64,000 bases of DNA from assembly GCA_028726465.1 (NCBI GenBank), contig JAQYQB010000007.1, positions 1 through 64,000 on the forward strand. The letters run 5' to 3'. This DNA comes from Mycobacteriaceae bacterium (GTDB lineage: Bacteria > Actinomycetota > Actinomycetes > Mycobacteriales > Mycobacteriaceae). Shown here piece after piece: positions 17,549 to 28,480 of the stretch. The translations under genes and the position numbers were made by a program. The number at the start of each line of letters is the position of its first letter. The stretch's first letter is position 1. The notes beneath the pieces were generated by a model, which ran no database searches, had not been told where the DNA came from, and worked only from the letters and a program-made list of their open reading frames with translations.

Positions 17549-18358
17549 CTAGAGGAACTGCCGCACCAGCGCCACGAGCGCCACGACGACGATGACGGCC
17601 CGCAAGACCTGGTTCGGCAGGCGCTTGGCCACCTGCGCGCCGACCAGGCCGCCGACGAGTCCCCCGGCCGCGACGACCGCCACCCCGATCCAGAGGATCT
17701 CGGCGCCGAAGAAGGCCCAGGCGATGAGGTAGACCAGCGCGGCGGTGACGTTGACGAACAGGGACAAGAAATTCTTCACCGGGTTGATGGCCTTGAGGCT
17801 GCGCCCGGTCATCACCGACAGGATGGCCATATACAAAATGCCCTGGGCCGCGGTGAAATAGCCGCCGTAAACCGCGGCCAACCCCATGGGGGCTACCACC
17901 CGGGGCCGGCGGTAGGCCCCGCCCACCTCAGCGCCGGAGGCGGCATCGTTAGCCGTGCCTTGCCCGGACTGGGAGCGCCCGGAAAGCCACCGGGTCAACC
18001 GCGGCTGGAAGGTCACCATTACCAGTGCCACGACGATGAGGATGGGGATGACGAAGTCGAGGGCATCCGACGGCGAGGCTAGCAACAGCAGGGAGCCGGC
18101 GGCCGAGGCCACAATGGTCACCACCACCAGCGGGCCCAGGTAGGGCAACTCGCGCCGGATTTCTTTACGGAAACCCCACGCTGAGCCCACCGACGCGAAC
18201 ATCATGCCGGTGGTGTTGGTGCGCACCGCCACCCCCGGCGGCACGCCCAGGGCCAGCAAGACCGGCAGGGTGAGCAAGGAGCCCGAGCCCACCGCGGAGT
18301 TGATAATCCCGGCCAGCACGGCCATAGCGAAAAGCAAAGCACCGCTAACAATGGACAT
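17549..18358 (-). CDS. Sulfite exporter TauE/SafE family membrane protein
   Basis: 269 residues with about eight hydrophobic helices and the family's twofold pattern: the first half contains AGIINSAVGSGSLLTLPVLLALG and the second GLAAVYGGYFTAAQGILYMAIL. TauE/SafE proteins export small sulfur-containing or organic anions such as sulfite or sulfoacetate; the substrate here is unknown. ATG 18358 is preceded by AAGGAGAGGAG. The gene reads toward gatC on the same strand with a 157-bp gap before it, and no terminator was recognised after it, so read-through into gatCA is possible. Confidence 0.85.
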   Translation of the reverse strand: MSIVSGALLFAMAVLAGIINSAVGSGSLLTLPVLLALGVPPGVAVRTNTTGMMFASVGSAWGFRKEIRRELPYLGPLVVVTIVASAAGSLLLLASPSDALDFVIPILIVVALVMVTFQPRLTRWLSGRSQSGQGTANDAASGAEVGGAYRRPRVVAPMGLAAVYGGYFTAAQGILYMAILSVMTGRSLKAINPVKNFLSLFVNVTAALVYLIAWAFFGAEILWIGVAVVAAGGLVGGLVGAQVAKRLPNQVLRAVIVVVALVALVRQFL

Positions 18359-18568
18359 GTTGGGCTCCTCTCCTTGGGGGATACTTACGCGGGCGGTTTA
18401 ACGTGTCTCACATAGTAGTGCGCGCACGCTGCGTTTTCGCTATTAGTTTCCCCGGAAAGAAATTTATAGGCGGGGCGTCTATTGAGACTTGCGACACCCG
18501 GCGGGTAGTATTTACGGGAAAACAAACCGTATTAACCGCGCTAGCCACAGAAAGAATTGTCTACTATC

Positions 18569-19255
18569 ATGTCCTTCCTCATCCGCGTTCTTCTTCCCGA
18601 CACCCCGGGCAGTTTAGGCCAACTGGCCGACGCGATCGGCATGGTAGACGGCAATATTCAGTCGGTCGATATTGTTGAAAACTTCCCCGATGGCACCGTC
18701 ATGGACGACATCGTGGTGGAGCTCGCCGCCGGCGGCATGGCCGATTCGCTCATTACGGCCGCCAGCACCGTCGACGGCGTCGAGGTGGATTCCATCCGCC
18801 CGTTCTCGGGCCGGGTGGATCGCCGCGGCCAGATTGCGCTGCTGGCCCGCGTGGCCTCCCACCTGCACGACGTGCGCGCGGCGATGACCGAGGTGGTCGC
18901 CGCCATCCCGAAGGCGCTGACCTCGACATGGGCCATCGTCATCGATAACAACGAGCCGATCCACCGCATCGCCAGCTCGGACGCCGCCCCGGAGGACGAC
19001 GGGACGACCCCGCACGACATCGACGTCACCCAGGCCCGCGCTCTTAACCCAGAGGCCGATTCCTGGATCCCGGCCTCCTGGTCCCTGTTGGACTCGGCGC
19101 TGGCCGCCGCCCCCATCGGCGATACCGGCCTGGTCATGGCCATCGGCCGCACCGGCGGGCCCGATTATCTGGCCTCCGAGGTCGAGCACCTCGGCAACCT
19201 GGGCACCATCCTGGGCGCTTTCTTGAGCGACGGCCACGCGGGCACCGCGGACTAG
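18569..19255 (+). CDS. ACT-domain protein (amino acid-binding, function unknown)
   Basis: 228 residues. The N-terminal ~75 residues are an ACT domain: FLIRVLLPDTPGSLGQLADAIG followed by NIQSVDIVE, with the Gly at the ligand-binding turn. The rest (HLHDVRAAMTEVVAAIPKAL, then SWIPASWSLLDSAL and GDTGLVMAIGRTGGPDYL) resembles a GAF-like or conserved corynebacterial domain without known activity. ACT domains bind amino acids or similar effectors and regulate enzymes. I chose ATG 18569, where the ACT sequence begins; a TTG at 18557 is possible. The stop codon overlaps that of the convergent HAD gene by 4 bp (CTAG). Confidence 0.8.
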   Translation: MSFLIRVLLPDTPGSLGQLADAIGMVDGNIQSVDIVENFPDGTVMDDIVVELAAGGMADSLITAASTVDGVEVDSIRPFSGRVDRRGQIALLARVASHLHDVRAAMTEVVAAIPKALTSTWAIVIDNNEPIHRIASSDAAPEDDGTTPHDIDVTQARALNPEADSWIPASWSLLDSALAAAPIGDTGLVMAIGRTGGPDYLASEVEHLGNLGTILGAFLSDGHAGTAD

Positions 19256-20022
19256 TCCAGCAGCCGGCGCAGTCCTTCCGCCGCGCTATCCACTACGGTC
19301 CCGGCGGCGGCCTGTACGTCCCGCGGGGCCCAGGGGAAGGAGAAGGCCTGGCGGGAGAGCTGGAACATGGACAGATCGTTCCAGGAATCCCCGAAGCTGT
19401 AGATTTCCATCTCCTCCCGGTCCCAGCCGGCGTGCCGGGCCAACCATTCCACGCCGGCCCCCTTGGTGGTCCCGGCCGGCAGGATGTCCACGAAACCCTG
19501 GTTCTTAGTGGACTCGACCTCGTAATTGTCCAGCACCCAGCGGTGAATCTCGTCCTGGACCTGCGGGTTATCCGGCGTCCAGGTCGCCACGGCCACGAAG
19601 TCCTGGTCCGGGATGGTCTCCGGCGTCGCGTAGGCGACCTGGGTGATAACCCCGGTGCCTTCCGTGCTCACGCACTCGCGGAAGCAATAGTCCAGCCCGG
19701 TATGGGAAATCCCGTAGACGTTAGTGCCGGGGCGCTCGGCCAGGCTGCGGACCAGCTGGGTCACCGTCTCCTTGTCCAGGCCGGCGCGGTGGACGACCTG
19801 CCGGTTCTTGTCCGCGATGATCGCCCCGGTAACCAGGATGGAGTAGTCGAATTCCACCCCGGAGCCGGCCAGCGCCCGGTAGGCCTCGTTGTAAGACTTA
19901 CCGGTCGCCGCGACCGCGATATTGCCGGCCGCCTGCCACTCGGCGATGGCCTCGGCAATATCCGGGGCGAGCCCGTCCGGGAAGTAGATGGTCCCGTCGA
20001 AATCGAAAGCGGCAATCTTCAT
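19252..20022 (-). CDS. HAD-superfamily hydrolase, Cof/IIB subfamily
   Basis: 256 residues. Motif I FDFDGTIYF near the N-terminus (Asp nucleophile and acid/base Asp), motif II Thr/Ser in AVAATGKSYN, and the C-terminal YSFGDSWNDLSMF with the metal-binding GD..ND pattern define a IIB-capped HAD phosphatase. Such enzymes dephosphorylate sugar phosphates or nucleotide-derived cofactors; substrate not predictable. ATG 20022 is set by GGAGGAAGGA about 8 nt upstream. It lies just downstream of ligA on the same strand (60-bp gap). Confidence 0.88.
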   Translation of the reverse strand: MKIAAFDFDGTIYFPDGLAPDIAEAIAEWQAAGNIAVAATGKSYNEAYRALAGSGVEFDYSILVTGAIIADKNRQVVHRAGLDKETVTQLVRSLAERPGTNVYGISHTGLDYCFRECVSTEGTGVITQVAYATPETIPDQDFVAVATWTPDNPQVQDEIHRWVLDNYEVESTKNQGFVDILPAGTTKGAGVEWLARHAGWDREEMEIYSFGDSWNDLSMFQLSRQAFSFPWAPRDVQAAAGTVVDSAAEGLRRLLD

Positions 20023-20081
20023 GCAGTTGGTCCTTCCTCCAGGCTTCGGCGGTAACGCTTGCGGCGTCTTAAGCCTCCAGC

Positions 20082-22253
<2,172 letters not shown>

Positions 22254-22267
22254 CTAAGGTTAAGCCC

Positions 22268-22939
22268 ATGAACTTCGACGCGACCCGCATGCTCTCCTTT
22301 GACCTGGAAACCACCTCGACCGATCCCCGCTCCGCCCGCATCGTTACCTCCGCGCTGGTCACCATTGACGGCCGCCACGTGGAAAAGAAGGAGATGCTGG
22401 CCGATCCCGGCGTCGAGATCCCCGAGGCCGCCGCCCAGGTCCACGGGATTACCACCGAAAAGGCCCGCGCCGAGGGCCGGCCGCACGACGAGGTCCTAGA
22501 AGAAACCGTAAGCGCCATCAAGCAGGCCTGGGACAACGGCCTGACCCTGGTGGTCTATAACGCGGCTTATGATCTCTCGGTCCTGCGGGCCCTGACCGGC
22601 GACTTCACCGTCACCGGCCCGGTCTACGACCCCTTCGTCATCGACCGGGTCATGGACAAGTGGCGCAAGGGCAAGCGCACCCTGGGCACGGTCTGCGAAC
22701 ACTACGGGGTCAGCCTGGACAACGCGCACGAGGCCACCGCGGACGCCCTGGCCGCCGCACGGGTGGCCTGGAAGCAGGTGCGCCAGGTTTTCCCGGAGCT
22801 CGCCCAGAAGGACGTGGACGAGCTGATGGAGTTCCAAGCCGTGCGCTGGTACCACGATCGGATGGACTTCAAGAAGTACCTGGAGGGCAAGGGCCGGGAT
22901 GCCGACAGCGTCTCCACCGCGTGGCCGATGATCAGCTAG
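22268..22939 (+). CDS. DEDDh 3'-5' exonuclease (DnaQ/RNase T-like)
   Basis: 223 residues. The four acidic residues and the general-base His are seen in LSFDLETTS, VYNAAYDLSVL and HEATADALAA (the H-x4-D spacing defines the DEDDh class). Similar stand-alone proteins act as proofreading or RNA-trimming exonucleases; there is no polymerase domain here. Divergent from ligA, which may suggest a repair link (inference). TAAGGT (22255-22260) exactly 7 nt before ATG 22268 indicates a leaderless message. Downstream a 9-bp repeat array separates it from the ATPase gene. Confidence 0.9.
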   Translation: MNFDATRMLSFDLETTSTDPRSARIVTSALVTIDGRHVEKKEMLADPGVEIPEAAAQVHGITTEKARAEGRPHDEVLEETVSAIKQAWDNGLTLVVYNAAYDLSVLRALTGDFTVTGPVYDPFVIDRVMDKWRKGKRTLGTVCEHYGVSLDNAHEATADALAAARVAWKQVRQVFPELAQKDVDELMEFQAVRWYHDRMDFKKYLEGKGRDADSVSTAWPMIS

Positions 22940-22978
22940 AGCTCGAAGCACCGCGCCGAAAACCTAGTGACTCACCGA

Positions 22979-23051
22979 AGTCTCCAGAGTCTCCAGAGTC
23001 TCCAGCGACTCCTCAAGTCTCCAAAATCTCCGTTTTCTCCAAAGTCTCCAG
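22979..23051 (+). repeat. Degenerate 9-bp tandem repeat array upstream of the ATPase gene
   Basis: Eight units of an AGTCTCCAG-type 9-mer. Three perfect copies come first (22979-22987, 22988-22996, 22997-23005), then a diverged unit, a 1-bp phase shift, and AGTCTCCA (23016), AATCTCCG (23025), TTTCTCCA (23034) and AGTCTCCAG (23043-23051). It ends 4 bp before the predicted -10 TAGGAT (23056-23061). It may be a protein-binding array or a slippage-prone tract. Confidence 0.85.
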
Positions 23052-23068
23052 CTGATAGGATCCGGGTC

Positions 23069-24223
23069 ATGTCTGCTCCTTCCCTCCCGCGGGACAACCC
23101 GTTCCGCCCGACCTTCGGCGCCGCTCCCCTGTATTGGGTCGGCCGCGAGGTCATCCTCCGTTCCTTCGAGCGCGCGCTCGTCGGCGCCGCCGGCACGCCC
23201 GGGCGCTCGCTGGTCATTAGCGGATCCCGCGGCATTGGCAAGACGGTCCTGCTCAACGAACTCGAAGACCGCGCCCGCACGCAGGGCTGGATCGTGCTGC
23301 GCGCCTCCGGCCGCAGCCCCATCGTGGAAGATTTCGTGGAGACCACCATCCCCGCGGCCATTGAGGGCATCAGCCCGCGGCCGACCACGCGGGTGAAGCA
23401 GGTCGGCCTCGGCAAGGTGGCCAGCATCGGCTTCGACACCGATGACCAGGCGCCTTACAAGCACAACCTCAACACCCGGCTGCGCGAGTTGTCCGGCCAC
23501 CTCACCGGCACCGGGATCCTTATCAGCATCGACGAGGCCCAGGACGCCTCCCTGGAGGATCTCACGACCATCGCCGTCGCCTACCAGGACCTAATCCGCG
23601 ACGATCTTAACGTCGCGCTCGTGGTGGCGGGACTGCCCCAGGGCATCGACAAGCTGCTGAGCCTGCCGGGAGCTACCTTCCTGCGGCGGGCGGAAAAATA
23701 CCTGCTGGGCCCCTTGAACCAGTCTCTGACGGCGGAGGCCTTCGAGTTGACCGCCCGCGACAGCGGAATCAGTTTCAGCCCGGCCGGCATCCAGGCCGCG
23801 GTGGCGCTCTCCCACGGCTACCCCTACCTCGTGCAACTGGTCGGCTCCCTGGCCTGGCAGCAGGCGGACCTGCGCGCGGGCGGCGAGGACGGTGCCGTCA
23901 TTACGGAGGAGGATGTCGCCGAGATAGCGCCCCAGGCCATTTCCCTGATGGGCACGCAGGTCCACCAGCCGGCGGTCAAGGAGCTCTCGCCGGCGCTGCG
24001 GGAATTCCTGGAGGCCATGGCCCAGGCCGCACCCACCGACCCGGTGGCGGTGCACGATATCGCCGCGTCGTTGGGCCGGACCCTGCGTTCCCTGTCGGGC
24101 ACGCGCCAGCGGCTCATCGACGCCGATATCATCGAGGCACCCCGCTACGGCGAGCTCAACTTCACTCTGCCCTACCTGCGCGACTTCCTGTTGGCGCGGG
24201 ATTCCGGCGGGCGGGTCAGCTAA
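23069..24223 (+). CDS. AAA-type ATPase (orc1/cdc6-like or STAND-like), function unknown
   Basis: 384 residues. An NPF..P..GAAP leader and VGREVIL sensor precede Walker A GSRGIGKT (52-59) and Walker B ILISIDEAQD (Asp155-Glu156). Later blocks YLLGPLNQSLTAEAF and GYPYLVQLVGSLAW resemble the lid of archaeal-type ATPase-2 or Orc1/Cdc6-like proteins, and the C-terminal ~65 residues look like a winged helix. Such proteins often work as DNA-binding or chaperone-like ATPases; in corynebacteria the role is not known to me. TAGGAT 7 nt before ATG 23069 marks a leaderless start; the ORF extends upstream only through the repeat array. The stop overlaps the convergent MetE-like gene by 4 bp. Confidence 0.82.
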   Translation: MSAPSLPRDNPFRPTFGAAPLYWVGREVILRSFERALVGAAGTPGRSLVISGSRGIGKTVLLNELEDRARTQGWIVLRASGRSPIVEDFVETTIPAAIEGISPRPTTRVKQVGLGKVASIGFDTDDQAPYKHNLNTRLRELSGHLTGTGILISIDEAQDASLEDLTTIAVAYQDLIRDDLNVALVVAGLPQGIDKLLSLPGATFLRRAEKYLLGPLNQSLTAEAFELTARDSGISFSPAGIQAAVALSHGYPYLVQLVGSLAWQQADLRAGGEDGAVITEEDVAEIAPQAISLMGTQVHQPAVKELSPALREFLEAMAQAAPTDPVAVHDIAASLGRTLRSLSGTRQRLIDADIIEAPRYGELNFTLPYLRDFLLARDSGGRVS

Positions 24224-25164
24224 AGATCCCCCGCGTCCCGCTCGAGCATCGCCGCCACTCGATAAGCCAGCCGGTAGTCCCTGGCGGGTGACTCCGGCCG
24301 GGCCGGGTAGACGTCCACCGCGTGGGTCAACAGCGTGCGCGGCAGGCCCAGCCGGTCCAGCAGGCGCGCGATAGCGATCGCTACGCCCCGGGCGGTATCC
24401 GGCTGGCCGGGCACTGCGTCAGCGGCCGTAATGCCGAGGCCGACGCGCGAGCCAGCATCCAGGTGCTGGCCCAGCCCGTCCAAGTCCCGGGGGTTAACCA
24501 GCTGCGGCAGGTCCAACAGCACCGTTTGCGCGGTGCGTGCCAGCTCCCACTGGGGCCTGTCAAGGTGCAGGTACTGGGAATCGAAGCGCGCCAGGGTATC
24601 CGCGGCGACTTCCGCGGGCACGGCCGCGATGTCGTCGAAGTCCGTCACCCCCGGCAGCGTGCCGGCCAGGATCTGGCCCAGGTAGGGCTCGTCGAGTTGC
24701 AGCACGACCTGCGCGCCGAAGCGGCGGGCCACGTCGGCGGAATGGCGGGCAAGGCCTTCTTGCAGACCGAGGAAGAGGTCGCGGCGCGCCCCACTATCAG
24801 TGATGACACGGTGCCCGTTGGCCAGCTCAATGGCGGCGGACAGGCTCCACGGCCCGACGGCCTGGATCTTGACTTCGGGCACGCTTTCGCCCCAGACGTC
24901 CTGGATTTCGTCCAGGTCGCGTTCCATCCGGTCCCAAGCCCGGCGGGTCAGCAGCTGCGGCCGGTCGGTCATCTGCCAGGCGCGCGGGCCGCGGTCGACC
25001 GCCACGAATTCCACCAGCCCGGCGGTGCGGCCGATAGCGTCCGAGCCCAGCCCGCGGTCGGGCAGCTGCGGCAGGTGCGGCAGGTCGCCGGTCTCCCCCA
25101 GCACGATGTCGGCGGCCTCCGGCATGGAGGTGCCGGGCATAGGGCCGAGCCCAAATCCAGTCAC
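24220..25164 (-). CDS. Cobalamin-independent methionine synthase-like protein (C-terminal half homologue)
   Basis: 314 residues, less than half the size of true MetE (about 750). It resembles the catalytic barrel domain: an N-terminal GLGPMPGTSMPEAADIV block, KIQAVGPWSLSAAIELANG, and VVLQLDEPYLGQILAG, which holds the Glu of the MetE zinc site region. The His and Cys ligands of MetE (HxC and terminal Cys) are not evident, so methionine synthesis is unlikely. Stand-alone members sit next to mnmA in many actinobacteria. It starts 33 bp after mnmA on the same strand, hence probably one operon. GTG 25164 is preceded by AAGGAGAAGG, but the start remains uncertain. Confidence 0.75.
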   Translation of the reverse strand: MTGFGLGPMPGTSMPEAADIVLGETGDLPHLPQLPDRGLGSDAIGRTAGLVEFVAVDRGPRAWQMTDRPQLLTRRAWDRMERDLDEIQDVWGESVPEVKIQAVGPWSLSAAIELANGHRVITDSGARRDLFLGLQEGLARHSADVARRFGAQVVLQLDEPYLGQILAGTLPGVTDFDDIAAVPAEVAADTLARFDSQYLHLDRPQWELARTAQTVLLDLPQLVNPRDLDGLGQHLDAGSRVGLGITAADAVPGQPDTARGVAIAIARLLDRLGLPRTLLTHAVDVYPARPESPARDYRLAYRVAAMLERDAGDL

Positions 25165-25197
25165 GCTGTCACCTTCTCCTTCGTGGGGCGCAGCCGC

Positions 25198-26283
25198 CTA
25201 GGCCGTCTCGCAAATGGTGCCGGAGCCCAAGACGATGTCGCCGAGCTCGTCCTCTGTCGGCAGGTAAAGCACGGCGGCCTGCCCCCGGGCCACGCCGGAG
25301 AGCTCGCCGTGCAGCTCCAGCCGCATGTAGTCGGCCGCGCGATCGATGTGCGCGGTGCACGGGACGACCGAGCCGTGGGCGCGCACCTGGACCTCGCACT
25401 CCAGCGTGCCGTCCATGGCCGGGTGCAGGTACTTGAGCCGGTCCGCGCCAATGGCGGTCACGGCCAAGTCCTCTCGCGCGCCGACGGTGACGGTGCCGGT
25501 GGCGGCGTCGATATCCGTGACGTAACGCGGCCGGCCGTCAGCGGCGGGCTGCTTGATGTCCAGGCCCTTGCGCTGGCCGATGGTGTAGTTCCAGGCGCCG
25601 TCGTGCGTTTTAAGCTCCTGGCCCTCCTGGTCCACAATCATGCCCGGGCGCAGGCCGATGCGCGCGCCCAGGAAGGCCTGGGTGTTGCCGTCGGGGATAA
25701 AGCAGATGTCGTAGGAATCCGGCTTCTTAGCGGTGGAAAAGCCGTGCGCGGCCGCCTCCTCGCGGATCTGCGGCTTCGGGGTGTCCCCGATGGGGAAATA
25801 GCAGTGCTCCAGCTCATCGGCGGAAATCACGCCCAGCACGTAGGACTGATCCTTGTTCTCGTCCTTGGAGCGGCGCATATAACCGTCCCGGTCCAGCGTC
25901 GCGTAGTGGCCGGTGGCCACCGCGTCGAAGCCCAAAGCCATGCCCTTTTGTAGCAGGGCCCGGAACTTGATCTTTTCGTTGCAGCGCAGGCAGGGGTTGG
26001 GGGTCTCGCCGCGTGCATAAGAGTCCACGAAGTCCCCGATGACCTCTTCCTTGAACTGCTCGGAGAAATCCCAGACATAGAACGGGATTCCCAGCTTGTC
26101 GCAGATGCGGCGGGCGTCGGCGGAGTCCTCCAGCGAGCAGCACCCGCGGGCCTTCTCACGCGTCTGCTGCGCGTCCTTGTGCAGCGCCAGGTGCACACCG
26201 ACGACGTCGTGGCCCGCCTCGACCGCGCGGGCAGCCGCCACGGAGGAATCCACTCCGCCACTCATCGCCACCAGTACTCGCAC
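25198..26283 (-). CDS. mnmA: tRNA-specific 2-thiouridylase MnmA
   Basis: 361 residues. PP-loop [13 protein letters not shown] at residues 6-18; catalytic Cys98 in NPCLRC and Cys194 in YDICFIPDG form the persulfide pair. It makes 2-thiouridine at the wobble position of Lys, Glu and Gln tRNAs, taking sulfur from a cysteine desulfurase, a candidate for which is at 32.1-33.2 kb. GTG 26283 is preceded by AAAGGTGG at good distance. The C-terminal part ([15 protein letters not shown] ... [19 protein letters not shown]) is the PUA-like tRNA-binding domain. First of a two-gene unit with the MetE-like gene. Confidence 0.95.
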   Translation of the reverse strand: MRVLVAMSGGVDSSVAAARAVEAGHDVVGVHLALHKDAQQTREKARGCCSLEDSADARRICDKLGIPFYVWDFSEQFKEEVIGDFVDSYARGETPNPCLRCNEKIKFRALLQKGMALGFDAVATGHYATLDRDGYMRRSKDENKDQSYVLGVISADELEHCYFPIGDTPKPQIREEAAAHGFSTAKKPDSYDICFIPDGNTQAFLGARIGLRPGMIVDQEGQELKTHDGAWNYTIGQRKGLDIKQPAADGRPRYVTDIDAATGTVTVGAREDLAVTAIGADRLKYLHPAMDGTLECEVQVRAHGSVVPCTAHIDRAADYMRLELHGELSGVARGQAAVLYLPTEDELGDIVLGSGTICETA

Positions 26284-26443
26284 GCCGCGCCACCTTTCTT
26301 CCTATCACTGCCGCCTGCCGGATTATCCAAAGCGGCTCAAAAGTCTACTCCCTCGGCCCAACGCAGGGATAATCCTCGCCATTCCCGGCCAGCGTCGGGC
26401 CGGAACCTCGGCCCGCTGGCCCCGGTGTCTACAGTAAGGGGTC

Positions 26444-27289
26444 ATGGGTAGGAAACGGAACCGGAGCAGCCAGCCCGGCGAGGGCATCGTTGGCGTCTAC
26501 GACATCGACACGGGCCAGGCCGAGGTCGTGGCGGATGAGTTCCGCCGGGACGGCTATATCCTCAACGTCAACGGCGTGCCCAGCAGCCACATCGTGCTCG
26601 GCTCCCCGGGCGAGCTGGAGTTTGAGTACATGCGCTGGATCGCCGCCGCGGTCGAGGTGCTCAACCCCGTCGACCCGGCCGCGCTGCGCGTTACCCACCT
26701 GGGCGGGGCGGGCTGCTCGCTCCCCCGCTATTTCGCGGACCTGTGGCCGCGCTCGCGGCATACGGTCGTGGAGTTAGATGCCAAGCTCGCGGAGCTGACC
26801 CGCACGCTTTTCGATGTGCCCCGCGCGCCCACGGTCAAGATTCGAGCCGGTGAGGCCCGCGCGGAGACGATGGCCTTCCAGCCGGCCAGCCGGGATATCA
26901 TCATCCGCGACGTCTTCGCCGGGGCCACCACCCCGCGCCCGCTGACCACGGTGGAGTTCTTCGCCGCGTGCCGAAACGCCCTGTCGGCCGCGGGCCTATA
27001 CGTATCCAACTGCGGCGATCACTCAGATTTGCAGGGCGCCAAGGCGGAGCTGGCCGGCATGGCCGAGGTCTTCGACCACCTAGCCGTCATCGCCGATCCA
27101 CCGATGCTCAAGGGCCGCCGCTACGGCAACATCATCCTGATTGGTTCCGCGACACCCCTGCCCGCGGCCGGATCACAAGAAGCCGCGGCGCTAGCCAAGC
27201 GGCTTCTAGGCGGGGCGGTCCCCGCCCACTACAAAGACGAGTCTTTCACCCGCAAGTTTATCGGCGGGGCTAGCCCACGACGCGACTAA
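26444..27289 (+). CDS. Spermidine-synthase-like methyltransferase-fold protein
   Basis: 281 residues. The Rossmann core has VTHLGGAGCSLPRYFADL (SAM/dcSAM-binding loop), RHTVVELDAKLAELTR (acidic residue after beta 2) and IIIRDVFAGATTPRPLTTVEFF, as in the spermidine synthase family. The catalytic Asp of bona fide spermidine synthases is replaced by the RDVFAGA context, and such stand-alone actinobacterial members have no proven polyamine activity. TACAGT (26430-26435) lies 8 nt before ATG 26444, so it is probably leaderless. The last 20 bp overlap the 3' end of the convergent GH25 lysozyme gene. Confidence 0.82.
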   Translation: MGRKRNRSSQPGEGIVGVYDIDTGQAEVVADEFRRDGYILNVNGVPSSHIVLGSPGELEFEYMRWIAAAVEVLNPVDPAALRVTHLGGAGCSLPRYFADLWPRSRHTVVELDAKLAELTRTLFDVPRAPTVKIRAGEARAETMAFQPASRDIIIRDVFAGATTPRPLTTVEFFAACRNALSAAGLYVSNCGDHSDLQGAKAELAGMAEVFDHLAVIADPPMLKGRRYGNIILIGSATPLPAAGSQEAAALAKRLLGGAVPAHYKDESFTRKFIGGASPRRD

Positions 27290-28424
27290 CGATGCCGGCC
27301 AGCTGCTGCACGTCCAGCTGCCCGCCGTTGGCCCCCGCGGCCGCAGCAGCCTGGGTAGCATCCGCGACCGTCTGGTCGTCGACTTCGATGCCGGCGGTGT
27401 GCCCGGCGTTTTCCAGCAGCAGCGCCAGGTCACCGACGGAGTAGTCGCCCGCGGCCATGGCTTCGAGCTGCTCGACCGGCAGGGCGCCCTCGGCGTTGAG
27501 CTTTTCCACGTAGCCGATAAGGCCCTCGGCGGCATCACGGTCGATGCCTGCCTCACCCGCGGCCTCGGCCAGCTGCGGCGCGGCGGCCACGCCGGCGGCG
27601 ATGGCCAGGATGGCGGCGACCAGGGCGGTCGAGTCCTTGCCCAGGTCCGGGGCGCCGGTTACCACGAGGTCCTCGAGGACCCCGCCGAAGTCGACGTAGT
27701 TGCCGGCGCTGAAGGAATCCAGCTGGGCGTGGGTGCCGTTGAACAGGTTCATGTCCACCTGGGTGGGGATGCCAGCAACCTTGCCGGAGCCGGAGCGCTG
27801 CCAGAAGGACAGCTTGTCCCAGCCGCCGACCGGCTGCGGGGCCGCGTCCTGGTAGGCGGCCAGCCACAGCGGGTACTCCGCGAACTGGGTGGTATTACCC
27901 ATCTCCACTTCCCAGAAGTACTTGTAGGTGTAGATCATCGGGGTCCGGCCGGTCAGCCGCTTGAGCTCATCGGTGAATTCGCGGACCCAGGCCTGCATCT
28001 GCTGCGGGTTCTTGCCGTCGGTGACCTCGATGTCGAGCACCGGCGGCAGCGACTGGTCCGCCACCAGGGCCAGCTGGGAGGCGAAGTGCGCGGCCTGCGT
28101 CTTCGCGTCCGTGTTTGGGCGCCCGTAGTGGTAGGCGCCGACCTTTAGCCCGCTGGCGGCCGCGGCGTTGGCGTCGACGGCGAAGTGCGGGTTGCTAAAG
28201 CCCTCGCCCTCGGAGGCCTTGACGAAAGCGAAGGACTGCCCGTCGGATTTCACCTGTCCCCAGTCGATGGGGGCTCCACCCGGGTGCTGGTGGGCGGCGA
28301 CATCCACGCCGGCGGGCGCAGACGTGCTCATCGGCGCGGCGTTCGCGGGAGCGGCGGCGGTAGCGACGAGAGCGCTGGCGACAACGGCGGTCAGGGCGGA
28401 CTTGAGCGACTTAGTGACGGTCAT
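27270..28424 (-). CDS. Secreted GH25-type lysozyme (muramidase)
   Basis: 384 residues. Sec signal peptide (KSLKSALTAVVASALVATAAAPANAA, residues 5-30, cleaved near AANA-A). The GH25 domain follows: Asp41 in AGVDVAAHQ, GAYHYGRPN, and Asp131/Glu133 in VLDIEV; this family cuts the MurNAc-GlcNAc bond of peptidoglycan. The final ~125 residues are Ala-rich and helical, without a known wall-binding repeat. ATG 28424 is preferred over the longer frame (to 28463) because the signal peptide starts there and TACACT lies 7 nt upstream. The promoter region has MtrA-like 9-bp repeats. It is tail-to-tail, overlapping by 20 bp, with the spermidine-synthase-like gene. Confidence 0.9.
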   Translation of the reverse strand: MTVTKSLKSALTAVVASALVATAAAPANAAPMSTSAPAGVDVAAHQHPGGAPIDWGQVKSDGQSFAFVKASEGEGFSNPHFAVDANAAAASGLKVGAYHYGRPNTDAKTQAAHFASQLALVADQSLPPVLDIEVTDGKNPQQMQAWVREFTDELKRLTGRTPMIYTYKYFWEVEMGNTTQFAEYPLWLAAYQDAAPQPVGGWDKLSFWQRSGSGKVAGIPTQVDMNLFNGTHAQLDSFSAGNYVDFGGVLEDLVVTGAPDLGKDSTALVAAILAIAAGVAAAPQLAEAAGEAGIDRDAAEGLIGYVEKLNAEGALPVEQLEAMAAGDYSVGDLALLLENAGHTAGIEVDDQTVADATQAAAAAGANGGQLDVQQLAGIVSRVVG

Positions 28425-28431
28425 GCCGGCG

Positions 28432-28469
28432 AGTGTACCGACTAAACCACAATAGTCACACAAGTAACA
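28432..28469 (-). promoter_or_regulatory. Leaderless promoter of the lysozyme gene with MtrA-like direct repeats
   Basis: The -10 TACACT (complement of 28432-28437) is 7 nt from the ATG. On the plus strand ACCACA (28446), GTCACA (28455-28460) and GTAACA (28464-28469) repeat with a 9-bp period, covering the -35 zone, where only a poor hexamer is present. This fits an activated promoter. Confidence 0.5.
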
Positions 28470-28480
28470 CGCGTTTCATT

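Noticed and set aside
24220..25164. True methionine synthase MetE
   Set aside because: Only about 314 residues and no clear zinc ligands; kept as MetE-like with unknown role.
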